From contig NZ_JAQRFN010000020.1 in the NCBI RefSeq assembly GCF_028598555.1, positions 1 through 64,000 of the forward strand: 64,000 nucleotides of DNA, read 5' to 3'. This document shows positions 33,004-43,800 of this stretch, one piece after another. The notes beneath the pieces were generated by a model, which saw only the letters and a program-made list of their open reading frames with translations, ran no database searches and was not told the origin of the DNA. Position numbers and translations under genes: made by a program. Source of the stretch: Xenorhabdus anantnagensis. GTDB lineage: Bacteria > Pseudomonadota > Gammaproteobacteria > Enterobacterales > Enterobacteriaceae. Position 1 is the stretch's first letter. Each line of letters begins with the position of its first letter.

Positions 33004-34350
33004 ATGTCTGGTATGCAGGCACCAACTCAATGCAAACTCGATAGGTATTTTAAGATTACTGAACGCGGATCAACGGTACGTCAGGAAATTCTCGCTGGAT
33101 TAACGACATTTTTGGCGATGGTCTATTCCGTTATTGTGGTTCCGGGGATGCTTGGGCAAGCCGGATTTCCTCATACCGCCGTGTTTATTTCTGTTTGTTT
33201 AGTGACCGGAATCGGTTCATTATTAATGGGATTGTGGGTGAATTTGCCAATGGCAATTGGCTGTGCGATCTCGTTGACGGCATTTACCGCGTTCAGCTTG
33301 GTATTGGGGCAGCAGGTAAGTATTCCTGTGGCACTCGGTGCGGTTTTCTTAATGGGATGCTTGTTTACGATAATTTCAGTGACGGGTGTGCGGGCGTGGA
33401 TTTTGCGTAATATGCCAATGGGCATTGCACATGGAACAGGTATTGGCATCGGGTTATTTTTATTGTTGATTGCGGCCAATGGTGTTGGTTTGGTGGTTAA
33501 GAACCCACATGTAGGCTTACCTGTTTCCTTTGGTTCATTGACTTCATTTCCTGTGGTGATGACGTTATTGGGATTGGCGGGAATTATCGGCCTGGAACGA
33601 AAGAAAGTGCCGGGTGGTATTTTACTGATGATTATCGCGATTTCTATTATTGGCTTGATTTTTGATCCGGCCGTTAAATATCAAGGTTTTTTTAAGCTTC
33701 CCACGTTAGGGAACGATGGTCTGTCCCTGATGTTCAGCATGGATATTATGGGTGCTTTGCAGCCTATGGTATTACCCAGTGTTCTGGCATTGGTAATGAC
33801 AGCAATATTTGATGCGACGGGAACAATTCGGGCCGTAGCGGGGCAGGCGAATTTATTGGATAAGGGAGGCCAGATTATTAATGGTGGCAAGGCACTGACC
33901 GCTGATTCTGTCAGCAGTATTTTTGCAGGAGTTATCGGCTCTTCCCCTGCTGCGGTTTATATTGAGTCCGCCGCAGGAACTGCCGCTGGTGGTAAGACGG
34001 GTTTAACTGCCTCCATTGTTGGTATTTTGTTCCTGTTGATTTTATTCTTGTCTCCGTTGTCGTATCTGGTGCCTGCCTATGCTACGGCTCCCGCCTTGAT
34101 GTACGTCGGGTTATTGATGCTGAGTAATGTGCGAAAGCTAAACTTTGATGATTTTGTTGATGCGATGTCAGGTTTGCTGTGCGCTGTATTTATCGTTCTG
34201 ACTTGTAACATCGTGACAGGTATTATGCTGGGCTTTAGTGCGCTGGTTGTCGGACGTATTTTTTCTGGTGAATGGCGTAAACTTAACATTGGTACGATTA
34301 TTCTTGCCATCGTATTAGTTGTATTTTATGCCGGAAATTGGGCCATCTGA
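33004..34350 (+). CDS. ghxP: Guanine/hypoxanthine permease GhxP (AzgA-type NCS2)
   Basis: Proton symporter for purine bases in the inner membrane. The 448-residue protein follows E. coli GhxP (YjcD) through its length: [20 protein letters not shown] at the N terminus, [40 protein letters not shown] and the conserved [13 protein letters not shown] segment. It has about 14 membrane segments, as in NCS2 transporters. An AGGGGAAAAAC ribosome site precedes it. yjcE follows, as in E. coli. Confidence 0.95.
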   Translation: MSGMQAPTQCKLDRYFKITERGSTVRQEILAGLTTFLAMVYSVIVVPGMLGQAGFPHTAVFISVCLVTGIGSLLMGLWVNLPMAIGCAISLTAFTAFSLVLGQQVSIPVALGAVFLMGCLFTIISVTGVRAWILRNMPMGIAHGTGIGIGLFLLLIAANGVGLVVKNPHVGLPVSFGSLTSFPVVMTLLGLAGIIGLERKKVPGGILLMIIAISIIGLIFDPAVKYQGFFKLPTLGNDGLSLMFSMDIMGALQPMVLPSVLALVMTAIFDATGTIRAVAGQANLLDKGGQIINGGKALTADSVSSIFAGVIGSSPAAVYIESAAGTAAGGKTGLTASIVGILFLLILFLSPLSYLVPAYATAPALMYVGLLMLSNVRKLNFDDFVDAMSGLLCAVFIVLTCNIVTGIMLGFSALVVGRIFSGEWRKLNIGTIILAIVLVVFYAGNWAI

Positions 34351-34357
34351 TTAAAAT

Positions 34358-34393
34358 AGAATGCGCAAATGATAGGGTTTGCGCATTCTTTCC
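34358..34393 (+). terminator. ghxP terminator
   Basis: AGAATGCGCAAA (34358-34369) and TTTGCGCATTCT (34378-34389) form a perfect 12-bp stem around 8 bases, ending in T-rich DNA just after ghxP. Confidence 0.85.
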
Positions 34394-34611
34394 ATCCTTA
34401 TACATACATCTAAAATGTGCTAATTTTCCAACACACTTTCGCCGATAAGTATAAAATATACGAATGAGTTGATGCTCATTGATTCGCAGTGTGATTGCTT
34501 TTTGATTTCCTTTAATAACTGCCATATTTATAGTTATTAGCGCTGTTATTAATGATAAAAAACAGTCACAATCTTTTTATCGACGGATTTTTGGCAATTT
34601 GTAAGGGTAAC

Positions 34612-36261
34612 ATGGAAATATTCTTTACTATCTTGATCTTGATTTTGGTGGTGTCAGTTTCTGGAGTTCTTACTAAAATGATTCCGTTCCGTGTCCCCTT
34701 GCCTATAGTGCAAATAGCAATGGGGGCTTTGCTGGCCTGGCCTCATTTTGGTTTACATGTTCATTTTGATCCTGAACTATTCCTCGTTTTACTTATCCCC
34801 CCTTTGTTATTTGTTGATGGTTGGAAAACGCCGACTAGAGAGTTTTTCCAGCATGGACGTGAAATTGTCATCTTAGTTTTAGTGTTGGTATTGGTGACGG
34901 TCGTTGGCATTGGCTATTTGATCCATTGGTTATTGCCAAGTATCCCACTTATTGCTGCTTTTGCACTGGCGGCGGTCTTGTCACCAACGGATGCGGTGGC
35001 ATTATCCTCGATTGTTGGAAAAGGACGCATTCCTAAAAATATGATGAGCGTGCTGGAAGGGGAAGCATTAATGAATGATGCTTCTGGTCTGGTGGCGCTG
35101 AAATTTGCTGTGGCGATTGCCATGGGAACGATGGTCTTTACTGTCACTGGCGCAACGATAGAGTTTTTCAAGGTTGCGATTGGTGGTTTGTTATCGGGTA
35201 TCGCTGTCACATGGTTGTACAGTAAATCACTACGACTGATGAGTCGCTGGAGTGGGGATGATCCCGCAACTCAAATCATGTTTATGATGTTGCTGCCGTT
35301 TGCCTCCTATATGATTGCTGAACATATCGGTGTTTCAGGGATTCTGGCTGCGGTTGCAGCAGGTATGACTATCAGTAAGGCGGGAGTCATCCGCAATGCA
35401 CCACTGGATATGCGTCTGCGTGCCGATAACGTATGGGGGATGCTGGCCTTTGTCTTCAATGGCCTTGTGTTTATCATGCTGGGGCTGCAATTACCGGGTA
35501 TCTGGGAAACATCGGTGTATGAGGCTGAGATTGATTCACAAGTTGAAACCTGGATGCTATTCGCTGCCGTTGGGATCATTTACTGTGCACTGTTATTACT
35601 GCGATTCAGCTGGTTATGGCTGATGAAAAATACCAGCAAAGTGTTGATGAAGAAGAAACCAATTGAGTTTACTTCCTATACTACCCGTGAGTTGTGGTTG
35701 GCTTCATTTGCTGGTGTTCGTGGTGCAATTACGTTGGCGGGTGCGCTGTCTGTGCCATTGTTTTTGCCGAGTGGTGAGTCATTCCCGGCACGTTATCTGC
35801 TGGTTTTCATTGCTGCGGGTGTGATCCTATTCTCTCTTTTTGTGGGCGTTATCGCGTTACCTTTGCTGCTGCGCGGCATGACGATAGGTGATAAGCAGGC
35901 AGACCTCAATGAAATCAGAATGGCAAAAGCTGCAATGGCTGAAGTTGCTATTGTCAGTATGAATAAGATGGAAGAGCGTCTGTCGGCCAGTACTGAAGAA
36001 CAACTGGATGCTGAGGTCATTAGTGAAGTTGCATCTCGAGTCACAGGTCATTTGCGGCGTCGCACTGCGGGAACAGATGAAATCGAGCATAATCTGATGA
36101 TTGAAGAGCTGGAGCGTCGTTTCCGTTTGACGGCATTAAGGGCTGAACGAGGAGAGTTATATCACATGCGTGCAACCCGTAAGATCAGTAATGAAACACT
36201 ACAAACGTTGCTGCATGATCTTGATTTGCTAGAAGCGCTTTTAGTTGGTAAAGAACAATAA
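34612..36261 (+). CDS. yjcE: YjcE-type Na+/H+ antiporter (CPA1 family)
   Basis: From ATG 34612 (ribosome site AAGGG) the protein has 549 residues, equal to E. coli YjcE. About 12 membrane helices are followed by a cytosolic helical tail from about residue 430. The ion-path motifs are present: SPTDAVALSSIV in the fifth helix region and EGEALMNDASGLVALKFA, with the conserved Asp. An upstream start at 34552 would add 20 non-membrane residues. It probably exchanges Na+ or K+ for protons; the ion is not known from sequence. Confidence 0.92.
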   Translation: MEIFFTILILILVVSVSGVLTKMIPFRVPLPIVQIAMGALLAWPHFGLHVHFDPELFLVLLIPPLLFVDGWKTPTREFFQHGREIVILVLVLVLVTVVGIGYLIHWLLPSIPLIAAFALAAVLSPTDAVALSSIVGKGRIPKNMMSVLEGEALMNDASGLVALKFAVAIAMGTMVFTVTGATIEFFKVAIGGLLSGIAVTWLYSKSLRLMSRWSGDDPATQIMFMMLLPFASYMIAEHIGVSGILAAVAAGMTISKAGVIRNAPLDMRLRADNVWGMLAFVFNGLVFIMLGLQLPGIWETSVYEAEIDSQVETWMLFAAVGIIYCALLLLRFSWLWLMKNTSKVLMKKKPIEFTSYTTRELWLASFAGVRGAITLAGALSVPLFLPSGESFPARYLLVFIAAGVILFSLFVGVIALPLLLRGMTIGDKQADLNEIRMAKAAMAEVAIVSMNKMEERLSASTEEQLDAEVISEVASRVTGHLRRRTAGTDEIEHNLMIEELERRFRLTALRAERGELYHMRATRKISNETLQTLLHDLDLLEALLVGKEQ

Positions 36262-36283
36262 AAAGGTAAAAGATCAATAAATT

Positions 36284-37183
36284 ATGTGGCTGTTAACGAT
36301 CACAACATTCTTGTGGGCTGCCTCATTTAGCCTGATTGGCGTTTATCTCGCTGGTCAGGTTGATAGCTGGTTTTCTGTTCTTGTCAGAGTAGTGTTGGCA
36401 GCAATGGTATTTTTACCATTTTTGCGCTGGCGTGGGTTATCGCTGAAAATTATTTCACTGTATATGGCTGTCGGTGCCTGTCAGCTTGGTGTGATGTATT
36501 TATTTGTATTTCATGCCTACCACTATCTGACGGTGGCAGAATTTTTACTCTTTACCATCATGACGCCGCTCTATGTCACATTGATTTATGATCTGATGGG
36601 GCGCCAACGGCTGCGCTGGGGTTATGCCTTGAGTTCTTTATTGGCAGTGGTTGGTGCAGCAATTATTCGTTATGACCAATTGAGTGAATCTTTCTGGATT
36701 GGCCTGATATTAGTGCAATTGGCAAATATTTTCTTTGCGGTTGGTCAGGTTGGTTATAAGCGTTTGATGGAAGTTCATCCGATCCCGCAGCAAGTGGCAT
36801 TTTCATGGTTCTATCTGGGCGCTTGTGTTGTCGCCAGCATTGGCTGGTTGATGTTTGGTGATCTGCAAAAATTGCCAACAACTGAGCTACAGTGGGGAGT
36901 CCTGATTTGGCTGGGCATCGGAGCGTCGGGTATTGGCTATTTTATGTGGAATTATGGGGCAACTCAGGTGGATGCCGGAACACTGGCAATTATGAATAAT
37001 ATGCTGGTTCCGGCGGGTTTGTTGGTCAATTTTGCAATTTGGCAGCAGCATCCTGATTGGCTGAATTTTACCATTGGGGGCAGCCTGATTGTTGCATCAC
37101 TTTGGGTGCACCACCGCTGGATACTGAAACCTGCTTCACAAACGGCAACTTATCCACCGCGTGCTGGCGCGCAGAACGAATAA
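36284..37183 (+). CDS. yigM: YigM, EamA-family biotin transporter
   Basis: Ten-helix drug/metabolite-type transporter. The 299-residue protein matches E. coli YigM, shown to be a biotin importer, in length and blocks ([59 protein letters not shown]). It converges on metR and the two coding regions overlap by 116 bases at their 3' ends, as also seen in E. coli. Confidence 0.92.
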   Translation: MWLLTITTFLWAASFSLIGVYLAGQVDSWFSVLVRVVLAAMVFLPFLRWRGLSLKIISLYMAVGACQLGVMYLFVFHAYHYLTVAEFLLFTIMTPLYVTLIYDLMGRQRLRWGYALSSLLAVVGAAIIRYDQLSESFWIGLILVQLANIFFAVGQVGYKRLMEVHPIPQQVAFSWFYLGACVVASIGWLMFGDLQKLPTTELQWGVLIWLGIGASGIGYFMWNYGATQVDAGTLAIMNNMLVPAGLLVNFAIWQQHPDWLNFTIGGSLIVASLWVHHRWILKPASQTATYPPRAGAQNE

Positions 37184-38024
37184 ATGTATCAATAGCGGGT
37201 TGACGTTGTTCTCCTTCACGGTTGGCAGCGTACAATCTGCTCCATAATCCCTCTCCCAACGTTTGGGTTACAACCAACCCTTGTCGTTCGAATGTTTCCA
37301 CTGCCCAGTGCGGTAATGCGGCGATACCCAATCGGGCCGCAACCATTTGAATCAACAATAGCGTATTGTCGACAGTTTTTAATGTAGGAGTCACTCCCGC
37401 AGGCTGGAGAAAACGTCGCCAGATGTCAAACCGTTGTCGTTGGACAGGATAGATCAGTAAAGTTTCAGCAGCGAGATCTTGTGGACTAATATCGCGTTTA
37501 TTTGCCAATGGATGATCCGGTGCAATCACCAGCTTCACTTCATAATCAAACAATGGCGTATAATGCAGATTGCTGTCCGCAATAATGTCAGAGGTCAGAA
37601 CAATATCCAGCTCGCGTTTTTGCAGTGCGGGTTGGGGATCAAATGTCACGCCAGATTTGAAATCCACATTAACCTGCGGCCAACTTTCACGAAAACGCTT
37701 AAGCGCTGGAGTCAGCCATTGAATGCAGCTATGGCACTCAATGGCAATGCGTAAATTTGCCTCTTCCGGCTCATGGCATTCACGTAAGGAAGCTGTAATC
37801 AGGGGTAAGACTTGATTTGCCAACTTTAATAATACCTCTCCTTGAGACGTTAGCTTCAAGGGTTGGCTTTTACGAATGAATAACTTAAATCCCAGCCGAT
37901 GTTCTAACTCACTGAATTGATGTGAAAGAGCAGATTGCGTCTGATGCAGGTAATTTGCCGTTGCTGCTAGTGAGCCACAATGGTTCAGTGCTTGTAGTGT
38001 TTTTAAATGTTTTATTTCGATCAT
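37068..38024 (-). CDS. metR: LysR-type regulator MetR
   Basis: Activator of metE and metH with homocysteine as co-inducer. The 318-residue protein has an N-terminal winged helix ([40 protein letters not shown]) and the LysR effector domain ([27 protein letters not shown]). It is divergent from metE with 108 bases between their starts. A perfect MetR box overlaps its own start, so it probably autoregulates. Confidence 0.97.
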   Translation of the reverse strand: MIEIKHLKTLQALNHCGSLAATANYLHQTQSALSHQFSELEHRLGFKLFIRKSQPLKLTSQGEVLLKLANQVLPLITASLRECHEPEEANLRIAIECHSCIQWLTPALKRFRESWPQVNVDFKSGVTFDPQPALQKRELDIVLTSDIIADSNLHYTPLFDYEVKLVIAPDHPLANKRDISPQDLAAETLLIYPVQRQRFDIWRRFLQPAGVTPTLKTVDNTLLLIQMVAARLGIAALPHWAVETFERQGLVVTQTLGEGLWSRLYAANREGEQRQPAIDTFIRSARQHAVDKLPFVKQVSVSSGGAPKVMQQSGCPQW

Positions 38025-38036
38025 GAAAAACCTTCA
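38024..38036. promoter_or_regulatory. MetR binding site
   Basis: TGAAAAACCTTCA fits the MetR consensus TGAA-N5-TTCA exactly, directly upstream of and touching the metR start codon and about 100 bases before metE. Confidence 0.8.
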
Positions 38037-38088
38037 AGATGATAATGAATAATTTGCGCTTGTGGTTTATACACTACCTGTTGATTAT

Positions 38089-38112
38089 AGAAGTGTAAAC
38101 ATCTAGACGGCT
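38089..38112. promoter_or_regulatory. MetJ operator: three consecutive met boxes
   Basis: Three adjacent 8-mers, AGAAGTGT, AAACATCT and AGACGGCT, match the met box AGACGTCT in 6, 6 and 7 positions. They lie just upstream of metE, so MetJ with S-adenosylmethionine likely represses metE. Confidence 0.8.
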
Positions 38113-38132
38113 AAAATTTTATGGGTGACGAC

Positions 38133-40412
38133 ATGACGGTTTTGAATCATACACTAGGTTTTCCACGTATCGGATTGAAAAGAGAGCTAAAAAAGGCGCA
38201 AGAAAACTATTGGGCGGACAAAATTTCCCAACAGGAATTGCTGGAAACAGGCCGTGAATTACGTGCACGTCACTGGCAGCAACAAAAAGAAGCGGGCGTT
38301 GATTTAGTCCCCGTTGGTGATTTTGCCTGGTATGACCAAGTATTGACCACGAGCCTATTATTGGGCAACGTTCCTCCGCGTCATCAAAATGAAGATGGAA
38401 ATATTGATCTGGATACTCTGTTCCGTATTGCCCGTGGCCGGGCACCAACAGGTACACCTGCGGCTGCTTCGGAAATGACTAAATGGTTCAATACAAATTA
38501 TCACTACATCGTGCCTGAATTTCAGGAAGGGCAGGAATTTAAGCTGGGTTGGACTCAATTGTTGGACGAAGTTGATGAAGCTCTGGCATTAGGACACAAA
38601 ATAAAACCTGTTCTTTTGGGACCAGTGACCTACTTATGGCTTGGTAAGGTAAAAGGCAAAGTTTTTGATCGCCTGTCTCTGTTAAAGGATATCCTTCCGG
38701 TATACCAGCAAGTGCTGGCAGAGCTGGCAAAACGTGGCATTGAATGGGTACAGATTGATGAACCTGCGCTGGTACTGGAACTGCCTGAAGAGTGGCTGGC
38801 GGCATTCTCCACGGCTTACCAATCACTTGAGGGACAAGTGAAATTACTGCTGACGACCTATTTCGATAGCATCGGTCACAATCTGGAAACAATAAAATCG
38901 CTGCCAGTGCAAGGATTGCACATCGATTTGGTTGCAGGGCAGGATTCTCTTGATAATTTGGATAAATCTTTGCCGGAAAATTGGCTGCTTTCATTGGGTG
39001 TGATTAATGGCCGCAATGTTTGGCGTGCCGATTTAAGTGAGAAATACCAGCTTGTTGTGCCATTGTTAAATAAGAGAAATATCTGGATCGGCACTTCCTG
39101 TTCATTGCTTCATAGCCCCATTGACTTAAATGATGAAGCTGGGTTGGACGAAGAAGTGAAAAGTTGGTTTGCTTTCGCCTTGCAAAAATGCGCGGAACTC
39201 TCTTTATTGTCACAAGCATTGAATGCGCCAGAAGGCAATAAACAGGCTGAGCTTGATGCCTATAGTGCTCCAATTCGTGCTCGTCGCAGTTCTACAAGGG
39301 TGAATAATCCATCGGTTGCTGAGCGTATTGCGACGATTCAGCCACAAGACAGTGAACGTAATCAGATATACCCTGAGCGTGCCAGACTTCAGCGCCAACG
39401 GTATAACTTACCGTTATGGCCAACAACAACCATTGGCTCATTCCCGCAAACAACGGAAATTCGTGGCTTGCGTCTCGATTTCAAAAAAGGTCGGGTAGAT
39501 AGTACACATTACCGAACCAATATCAGTGAACATATCAAACAGGCGATTCAGGAGCAGGAGCATCTGGGGTTGGATGTATTGGTACATGGTGAAGCTGAAC
39601 GTAATGACATGGTGGAGTATTTCGGTGAGCACTTTGATGGCTATGTCTTTACCCAAAATGGTTGGGTGCAAAGTTACGGCTCTCGTTGCGTGAAACCACC
39701 AGTGATCATTGGCGATATTAGTCGTCCAGAAGCGATAACGGTAGATTGGGCGACATATGCACAATCTTTGACTGATAAACCAGTCAAAGGCATGTTGACG
39801 GGACCAGTAACCATTCTCTGTTGGTCATTCCCAAGGGAAGATGTCAGCCGTGAAACCATCGCTAAACAGATTGCACTGGCTTTGCGTGATGAAGTTGATG
39901 ATTTGCAGAAAGCGGGCATTGGCATCATTCAGATTGATGAACCTGCATTGCGAGAAGGTTTACCCCTGCGTAGAGAAGAGTGGAAAGAATATCTGGATTG
40001 GGCGGTAGATGCTTTCAAACTGAGTGCAGCAGTTGCGAAAGATGATACCCAAATCCACACCCATATGTGTTATTGCGAGTTCAATGACATCATGCCATCC
40101 ATTGCAGCACTGGATGCAGATGTGATTACCATTGAAACCTCTCGCTCGGATATGGAGCTGTTGGATTCGTTTGAAGATTTCTCATATCCAAATGAGATAG
40201 GGCCTGGTGTGTATGATATTCACTCACCAAACGTCCCTAGTGTTGAATGGATTGAAGCATTGCTACGCAAAGCGGCTGACCGTATCCCGGTTGAGCGTTT
40301 GTGGGTAAATCCGGACTGCGGCCTGAAAACTCGTGGTTGGACAGAAACCAGACAAGCACTGGCAAACATGGTAGAAGCAGCAAAACGCCTGCGTTCTTCA
40401 GTAAGCAGTTAA
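38133..40412 (+). CDS. metE: Cobalamin-independent methionine synthase
   Basis: Transfers methyl from methyltetrahydrofolate polyglutamate to homocysteine. From ATG 38133 ([20 protein letters not shown], as in E. coli) it has 759 residues. The protein is a tandem of two related barrels; the zinc-site and substrate blocks [48 protein letters not shown] and [11 protein letters not shown] are intact. The annotation start at 38121 would add four residues (MGDD). Confidence 0.97.
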   Translation: MTVLNHTLGFPRIGLKRELKKAQENYWADKISQQELLETGRELRARHWQQQKEAGVDLVPVGDFAWYDQVLTTSLLLGNVPPRHQNEDGNIDLDTLFRIARGRAPTGTPAAASEMTKWFNTNYHYIVPEFQEGQEFKLGWTQLLDEVDEALALGHKIKPVLLGPVTYLWLGKVKGKVFDRLSLLKDILPVYQQVLAELAKRGIEWVQIDEPALVLELPEEWLAAFSTAYQSLEGQVKLLLTTYFDSIGHNLETIKSLPVQGLHIDLVAGQDSLDNLDKSLPENWLLSLGVINGRNVWRADLSEKYQLVVPLLNKRNIWIGTSCSLLHSPIDLNDEAGLDEEVKSWFAFALQKCAELSLLSQALNAPEGNKQAELDAYSAPIRARRSSTRVNNPSVAERIATIQPQDSERNQIYPERARLQRQRYNLPLWPTTTIGSFPQTTEIRGLRLDFKKGRVDSTHYRTNISEHIKQAIQEQEHLGLDVLVHGEAERNDMVEYFGEHFDGYVFTQNGWVQSYGSRCVKPPVIIGDISRPEAITVDWATYAQSLTDKPVKGMLTGPVTILCWSFPREDVSRETIAKQIALALRDEVDDLQKAGIGIIQIDEPALREGLPLRREEWKEYLDWAVDAFKLSAAVAKDDTQIHTHMCYCEFNDIMPSIAALDADVITIETSRSDMELLDSFEDFSYPNEIGPGVYDIHSPNVPSVEWIEALLRKAADRIPVERLWVNPDCGLKTRGWTETRQALANMVEAAKRLRSSVSS

Positions 40413-40446
40413 TTTAACATCAGTTTAAACTTAAATAAGTTGAAGA

Positions 40447-40481
40447 CACCCGCCACATTATTTCATTCACTGTGGCGGGTG
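40447..40481 (+). terminator. metE terminator-like hairpin
   Basis: CACCCGCCACA (40447-40457) and TGTGGCGGGTG (40471-40481) form a perfect 11-bp GC-rich stem 35 bases after metE. The T-run is missing, so termination may be partial. Confidence 0.7.
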
Positions 40482-40517
40482 AAAGGCGAGTAAAAAGTAA
40501 CTCATTTCCCTAACCGT

Positions 40518-40634
40518 TTATTTTTCAATTAGTTCGCTAATTCCTCTCTGATCCTCAACCCAATCTATCATATGCTGGAGCTGCTGATTTTTCCCGCGAC
40601 TCAGCATATTGGCAATTTGATCAAAAAAGCCCAT
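40518..40634 (-). pseudogene. YidB-like (DUF937) N-terminal fragment
   Basis: A 38-residue ORF starting MGFFDQIANMLSRGKNQQLQ and ending WVEDQRGISELIEK. It matches the first part of YidB-type proteins (MGLFDE...WVEEQGGIQVLLEK), which are normally about 130 residues. An AGAGAG ribosome site precedes it. It is either a truncated remnant or a very short paralogue; nothing recognisable continues beyond the stop. Confidence 0.6.
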
Positions 40635-40754
40635 TGTGGCTCTCTCTCATCAGTTGAGGTTTTATCTGTATGACCCGATAAAGCACTTATTTAGGTACGT
40701 TTACAGGGATATGTGACCGGCGTGTTGGATAAAATCATCCTCTTCATAAGTATC

Positions 40755-40787
40755 CTATCGACCACAGCATTGTGCTGTGGTCGATAG
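40755..40787. repeat. Perfect 15-bp inverted repeat with 3-base loop
   Basis: CTATCGACCACAGCA (40755-40769) and TGCTGTGGTCGATAG (40773-40787). It lies beyond the 3' end of the autotransporter gene. Strong enough to act as a terminator or RNA stabiliser although no T-run follows on either strand. Confidence 0.85.
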
Positions 40788-40860
40788 AGTCATGAATGTT
40801 TCTTTTTTCATCATGTAACGAGAGAGATTTTACAATCTGCTTGTATAATCTGCTTGTATA

Positions 40861-43800
40861 TTAGAAGCGCCAGGTAGTTGACAGATTTCCTGATACCGAG
40901 TTGTGGCCAGAACGGTATACCTCACTGGTAACTCCAGCTCCCAATTCAATGTTCTTGTTTATTTGATAACGCATACCTGCTTTCAAACCCAGCGAGTCAC
41001 GTCCAGCCACTTGATTTTTACTACTAAAACCTACGTTTCGGTAGTTGGCAAAACTCGCATTTTGCACCAAATCAGTATTAAGCAGTTCATGATTCCAAGC
41101 TAGTTGCAGATCGGTTGTGACTACTGCACCAGAAGAGAGCGGTAAACTCCAATTGCTGTTCACCCCAATGCTGGAACGCAGCGAGTTGAAAGTATTCGAA
41201 TCCAATTTCAGGCGGCTGCCATCACTACCTGTTTCCGTCATGCCACGGCGAGATAAGGTGGTGTAATTCAATGAAGCTGTTGGTCCGGCACTCAATTTTT
41301 CGCTCAACGCCCAGCGGTAGCCACCGCCTGCCATGAATGAACCACTCAATCCTTTCCAGCTGGCATGGTTGCTTGCCGTGTAGTCATTCACATGTATGTT
41401 GCGATCCATTCGTCCGTCTTCAATGCCAAATCGACCATTACCGAACATATAAGCGCCAGCCAATGGATTGACGGCGTAACGCGCTTGTATACCTAGATTG
41501 AATGCGGTCATTTTACCAGTACCGCTTTCTGGTAATTTAATGGTGGCAGATTGGCCACTGATGGCTCCGTGTAAGCCAAATATCCAGTTGCGATAACTCT
41601 CACTTTGTTTTTCAGCACCAAATACAACTCCATAGCTAGAAGCGTTATACCCTACGCTATTGCCTTGGTGCTTCTGGCTTAAGTTACTGACAAACGGCAC
41701 GGCAAAACTCTGCCATTCATTTTTGACTAATTGCATTGGTGCTATGACGGTATGACGCCCGCTGATGATATTGGCTATCTGTTGCTCACGATTAAGGGAG
41801 TTGGCAAACATAGCGCTGTAGCCTGCGGGGGAAAGTTGGTCCAATGTATTGCTGATAGCACTGCCGTCTGCGGCAGAAAAGTCCAGCACGCGATACAGTT
41901 GCTGTATATCCGGCTGTGCGGTTGACACTATGCTATCCAATGCTTTTCCCACCTGATTCGCATTGTTGTCCTGTGCATACTGGCTGTAGGCATTTCGCGC
42001 CCGCAGCATAGTAAGCTGCCAAGCTCCATTCCTTTGCGGGGTTGTTTGCAGTCTCAGTGTTGGGGAGTGAAGCTGGCTATTCACTTTGCTGAATTCACCA
42101 CTACGTGACTTTGTTTTTAACAGGCCGCTTGAATCCAGTTGCCAGTTTGCGGCGTACCAATCACGCTGCGGTACAAACGTCAGTTGACCATTGAGTTCGG
42201 CATGACCATTGACAATAAAGGTATCATGTCCGCCGCGGCCATCTACCTTAAGCTGCAATTGGCCATTCTTGCGTTGTTGATAGTTTCCTGCCACGGTGAT
42301 CTTTCCCAACGGATTATTCGGATTGTCAGGAGCGATGATCCCATTATTTACAAAACGACCCTCTTGATTCAGGGTGTAGTCACTGTTCCCGGATAAAGTG
42401 GCTTTAGGGGCAATATACATACTATAAATCTGATGGTTGCCGTTAAGCGATGTCACCCCACCGAGAGCATTCAAATCCAGATTGTTGATACCTTTGATGT
42501 TACCTTTGTAATGCAGCATGAAATGGGGATCTGCCTGATCTGTTGCGCGCCCCTGCGAGTCAGCCAGACGTCCAAAAGAAAGCTGTGTCAGACGTTGTCG
42601 ACCATACGCATCCTTCTGGTCATATTTAGAGTCAATGTTACCTTCCAGCTGAGCACCGTTTAATATATTAATGTTGCTCACCAGCGCATTCTTCGACATA
42701 TAAATAGCCGCCGTTTTACCGGCAACACGTCCGCTGATATCGACATTATCCACCAGCGCACCATTCAGCTCCGGTAATAACTTTGTGGACTTTTCCTTCT
42801 CTTTGATAACATGGATATAGGAACCACGGTACTCCTCCTTATTTCCCAATGAGTTATTACCAAAGTCAAAGCTGATAGCCACACCATTATTTCCTAATGC
42901 CTGAATATCTCCGCGCTGAATCAGGTTGTGACCTTTGCCATATGTGAACATCACGCCACGACCATTGTATCCATCGGCATAGATACGTGTCTCTGGTTCA
43001 ATGCTCAGAGTGTTATTTTGCCCGTCTACACGAATACCGGCGGCGCCAGCACCCAGAGTTAACAGATCCGCTTTTTGGAAGATCCGGTTATTGCTGCCAT
43101 AAACATGCAAACCGAGGCCTCGCTCAGCCATGTTGTATTTACCGGGCACATATGCATTACCTTGCGCATTACGCAGGAAATAGCCATGTCGGTTAATCAA
43201 AGTCTGTCCATTATCATATACTGAGAATCCGAAGAAATTACGCCGATCTATTTGATAACCCATATCCTGCATCACGGCCAGTTCTGCTTCCATAAAGCCT
43301 GTGTAGTTACGGTAGTTCTGGTGGCTCATCAGGCTGTTTTTCAGCTCGATATGGCTCATGTAATTATCGTCAATTGAGCCATAATCACCCAGTATTTTTA
43401 TCGGTATACCGCTCATAGCACCTGCCAGAACTTCATTTACGTGCTGGCTAGTGAAATATCCTTTATCGCGTCGTAAATCGAATCCTTGCGGATCATTGGT
43501 ATTATTGCATCCTTTGCACAGTATCACCTGCCCGGGTTTTGCTGGATTTCTATTGTCGTCGTGTAAGTGTTTAGTCCAGGAGTTAAAAGGCCTATTAGAA
43601 TCAAAAACGGGGGCTTTTTCACCATTGCGATCAGATACCATACTTAAGATACCCAATGCATGAGCTAATTCATGAGTTGAAGTACTTACTAAGTCTGCCT
43701 TATTTGTAGGGGGTAATTGTGAGGGTATATAAGTTGAATGATCACGGTCTAGTTCCCCGAATTTCCCTATTATAACCTGACCATGGGCTCCAAATTCTAA

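Noticed and set aside
36663-36881. Leftward ORF inside yigM, and similar long antisense ORFs inside metE, uvrA, terL and fadB
   Set aside because: They are shadows of strongly conserved genes on the other strand and have no ribosome sites.
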